Positions 34,155 to 34,301 of a stretch of 34,301 nucleotides of DNA are shown here, piece by piece. This DNA is from Leucobacter sp. PH1c (GTDB taxonomy: Bacteria; Actinomycetota; Actinomycetes; Actinomycetales; Microbacteriaceae). Every line of letters begins with the position of its first letter. Position 1 is the first letter of the stretch. The stretch is from NCBI RefSeq assembly GCF_000633415.1, contig NZ_AYMV01000034.1, positions 1 to 34,301 on the forward strand, read 5' to 3'. Below the pieces are notes generated by a model. It saw only the letters and a program-made list of their open reading frames with translations. It had not been told where the DNA came from and made no database searches. A program made the translations under genes and the position numbers.

Positions 34155-34301
34155 AGCCGGGCCGCTCGCTCTTTCCCGGAGAAGCTCAGCCGTCTGCCCT
34201 CCTCGGGAGCCGGGCCGCTCGCTCTTTCCCGGAGAAGCTCAGCCGTCTGCCTTCATCGGGAGCCGGGCTGCTCGCAATTCTCGGAGAAATCAGAAACGTC
34301 G
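34155..34301. repeat. 53-bp tandem repeat, 2.8 copies, running to the window edge
   Basis: Copies begin with agccgggc at 34155, 34208 and 34261, exactly 53 bp apart. The first two are nearly identical (ccgctcgctctttcccggag, then aagctcagccgtctgcc). The third diverges after about 12 nt (ctcgcaattctcggagaaat) and the array may continue beyond the window. No coding frame was recognised. Confidence 0.85.

Overview
The window is high-GC DNA from an actinobacterium. GTG/TTG starts, TAnnnT -10 boxes directly upstream of start codons, a DUF222/HNH gene, DUF4245 and DUF6264-like proteins and an LAxTG sorting signal suggest Microbacteriaceae, possibly Leucobacter-like. The family is inference; no rRNA or marker gene is present. 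No tRNA, insertion sequence, prophage or CRISPR array was recognised.

Region 1 (1-17606): almost half the window is one minus-strand gene (659-17185) for a 5508-residue secreted, wall-anchored protein. It has a signal peptide, about 4050 residues of beta-rich sequence, eight SdrD-B-like modules, a Gly/Asp/Pro/Ala linker and a C-terminal LAVTG, hydrophobic segment and Arg tail. Directly behind it, with its Shine-Dalgarno sequence overlapping the giant's stop codon, is a 184-residue single-span membrane protein of unknown function (96-650). The pair looks like a surface fibre or adhesin operon and is the most novel part of the window. No sortase gene is present here.

Region 2 (17607-23147): ychF (-), a DEDDh exonuclease (+), a repeat-rich gap of 577 bp, then a DUF222/HNH endonuclease gene joined to rmuC by an ATGA overlap. 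A 20-bp-stem hairpin lies between rmuC and the convergent glpX.

Region 3 (23148-27163): divergent glpX (-) and fba (+) encode the class II fructose-1,6-bisphosphatase and class II aldolase, consecutive steps of gluconeogenesis. A DUF6264-like membrane protein follows fba with a 1-nt overlap. A VanY-type D-alanyl-D-alanine carboxypeptidase gene converges on it.

Region 4 (27164-34301): ispH (-) and xseA (+) are divergent. A minus-strand membrane-protein gene separates xseA from xseB. Then xseB, a DUF4245 gene, a beta-carbonic anhydrase gene and fumC follow on the plus strand. The set ychF, ispH, xseA, xseB, glpX and fumC resembles a conserved actinobacterial neighbourhood (in Mycobacterium tuberculosis these genes lie close together around Rv1098c-Rv1112). 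The giant operon, HNH/rmuC, fba, vanY-like and carbonic anhydrase genes would be lineage-specific arrangement around that core.

Two themes run through the non-coding DNA. At least six genes carry a TAGnnT -10-like hexamer 6-8 nt before the start codon, which predicts leaderless mRNAs. Nearly every longer intergenic gap also holds its own short tandem repeat (4, 15, 15, 23, 32 or 53 bp periods).
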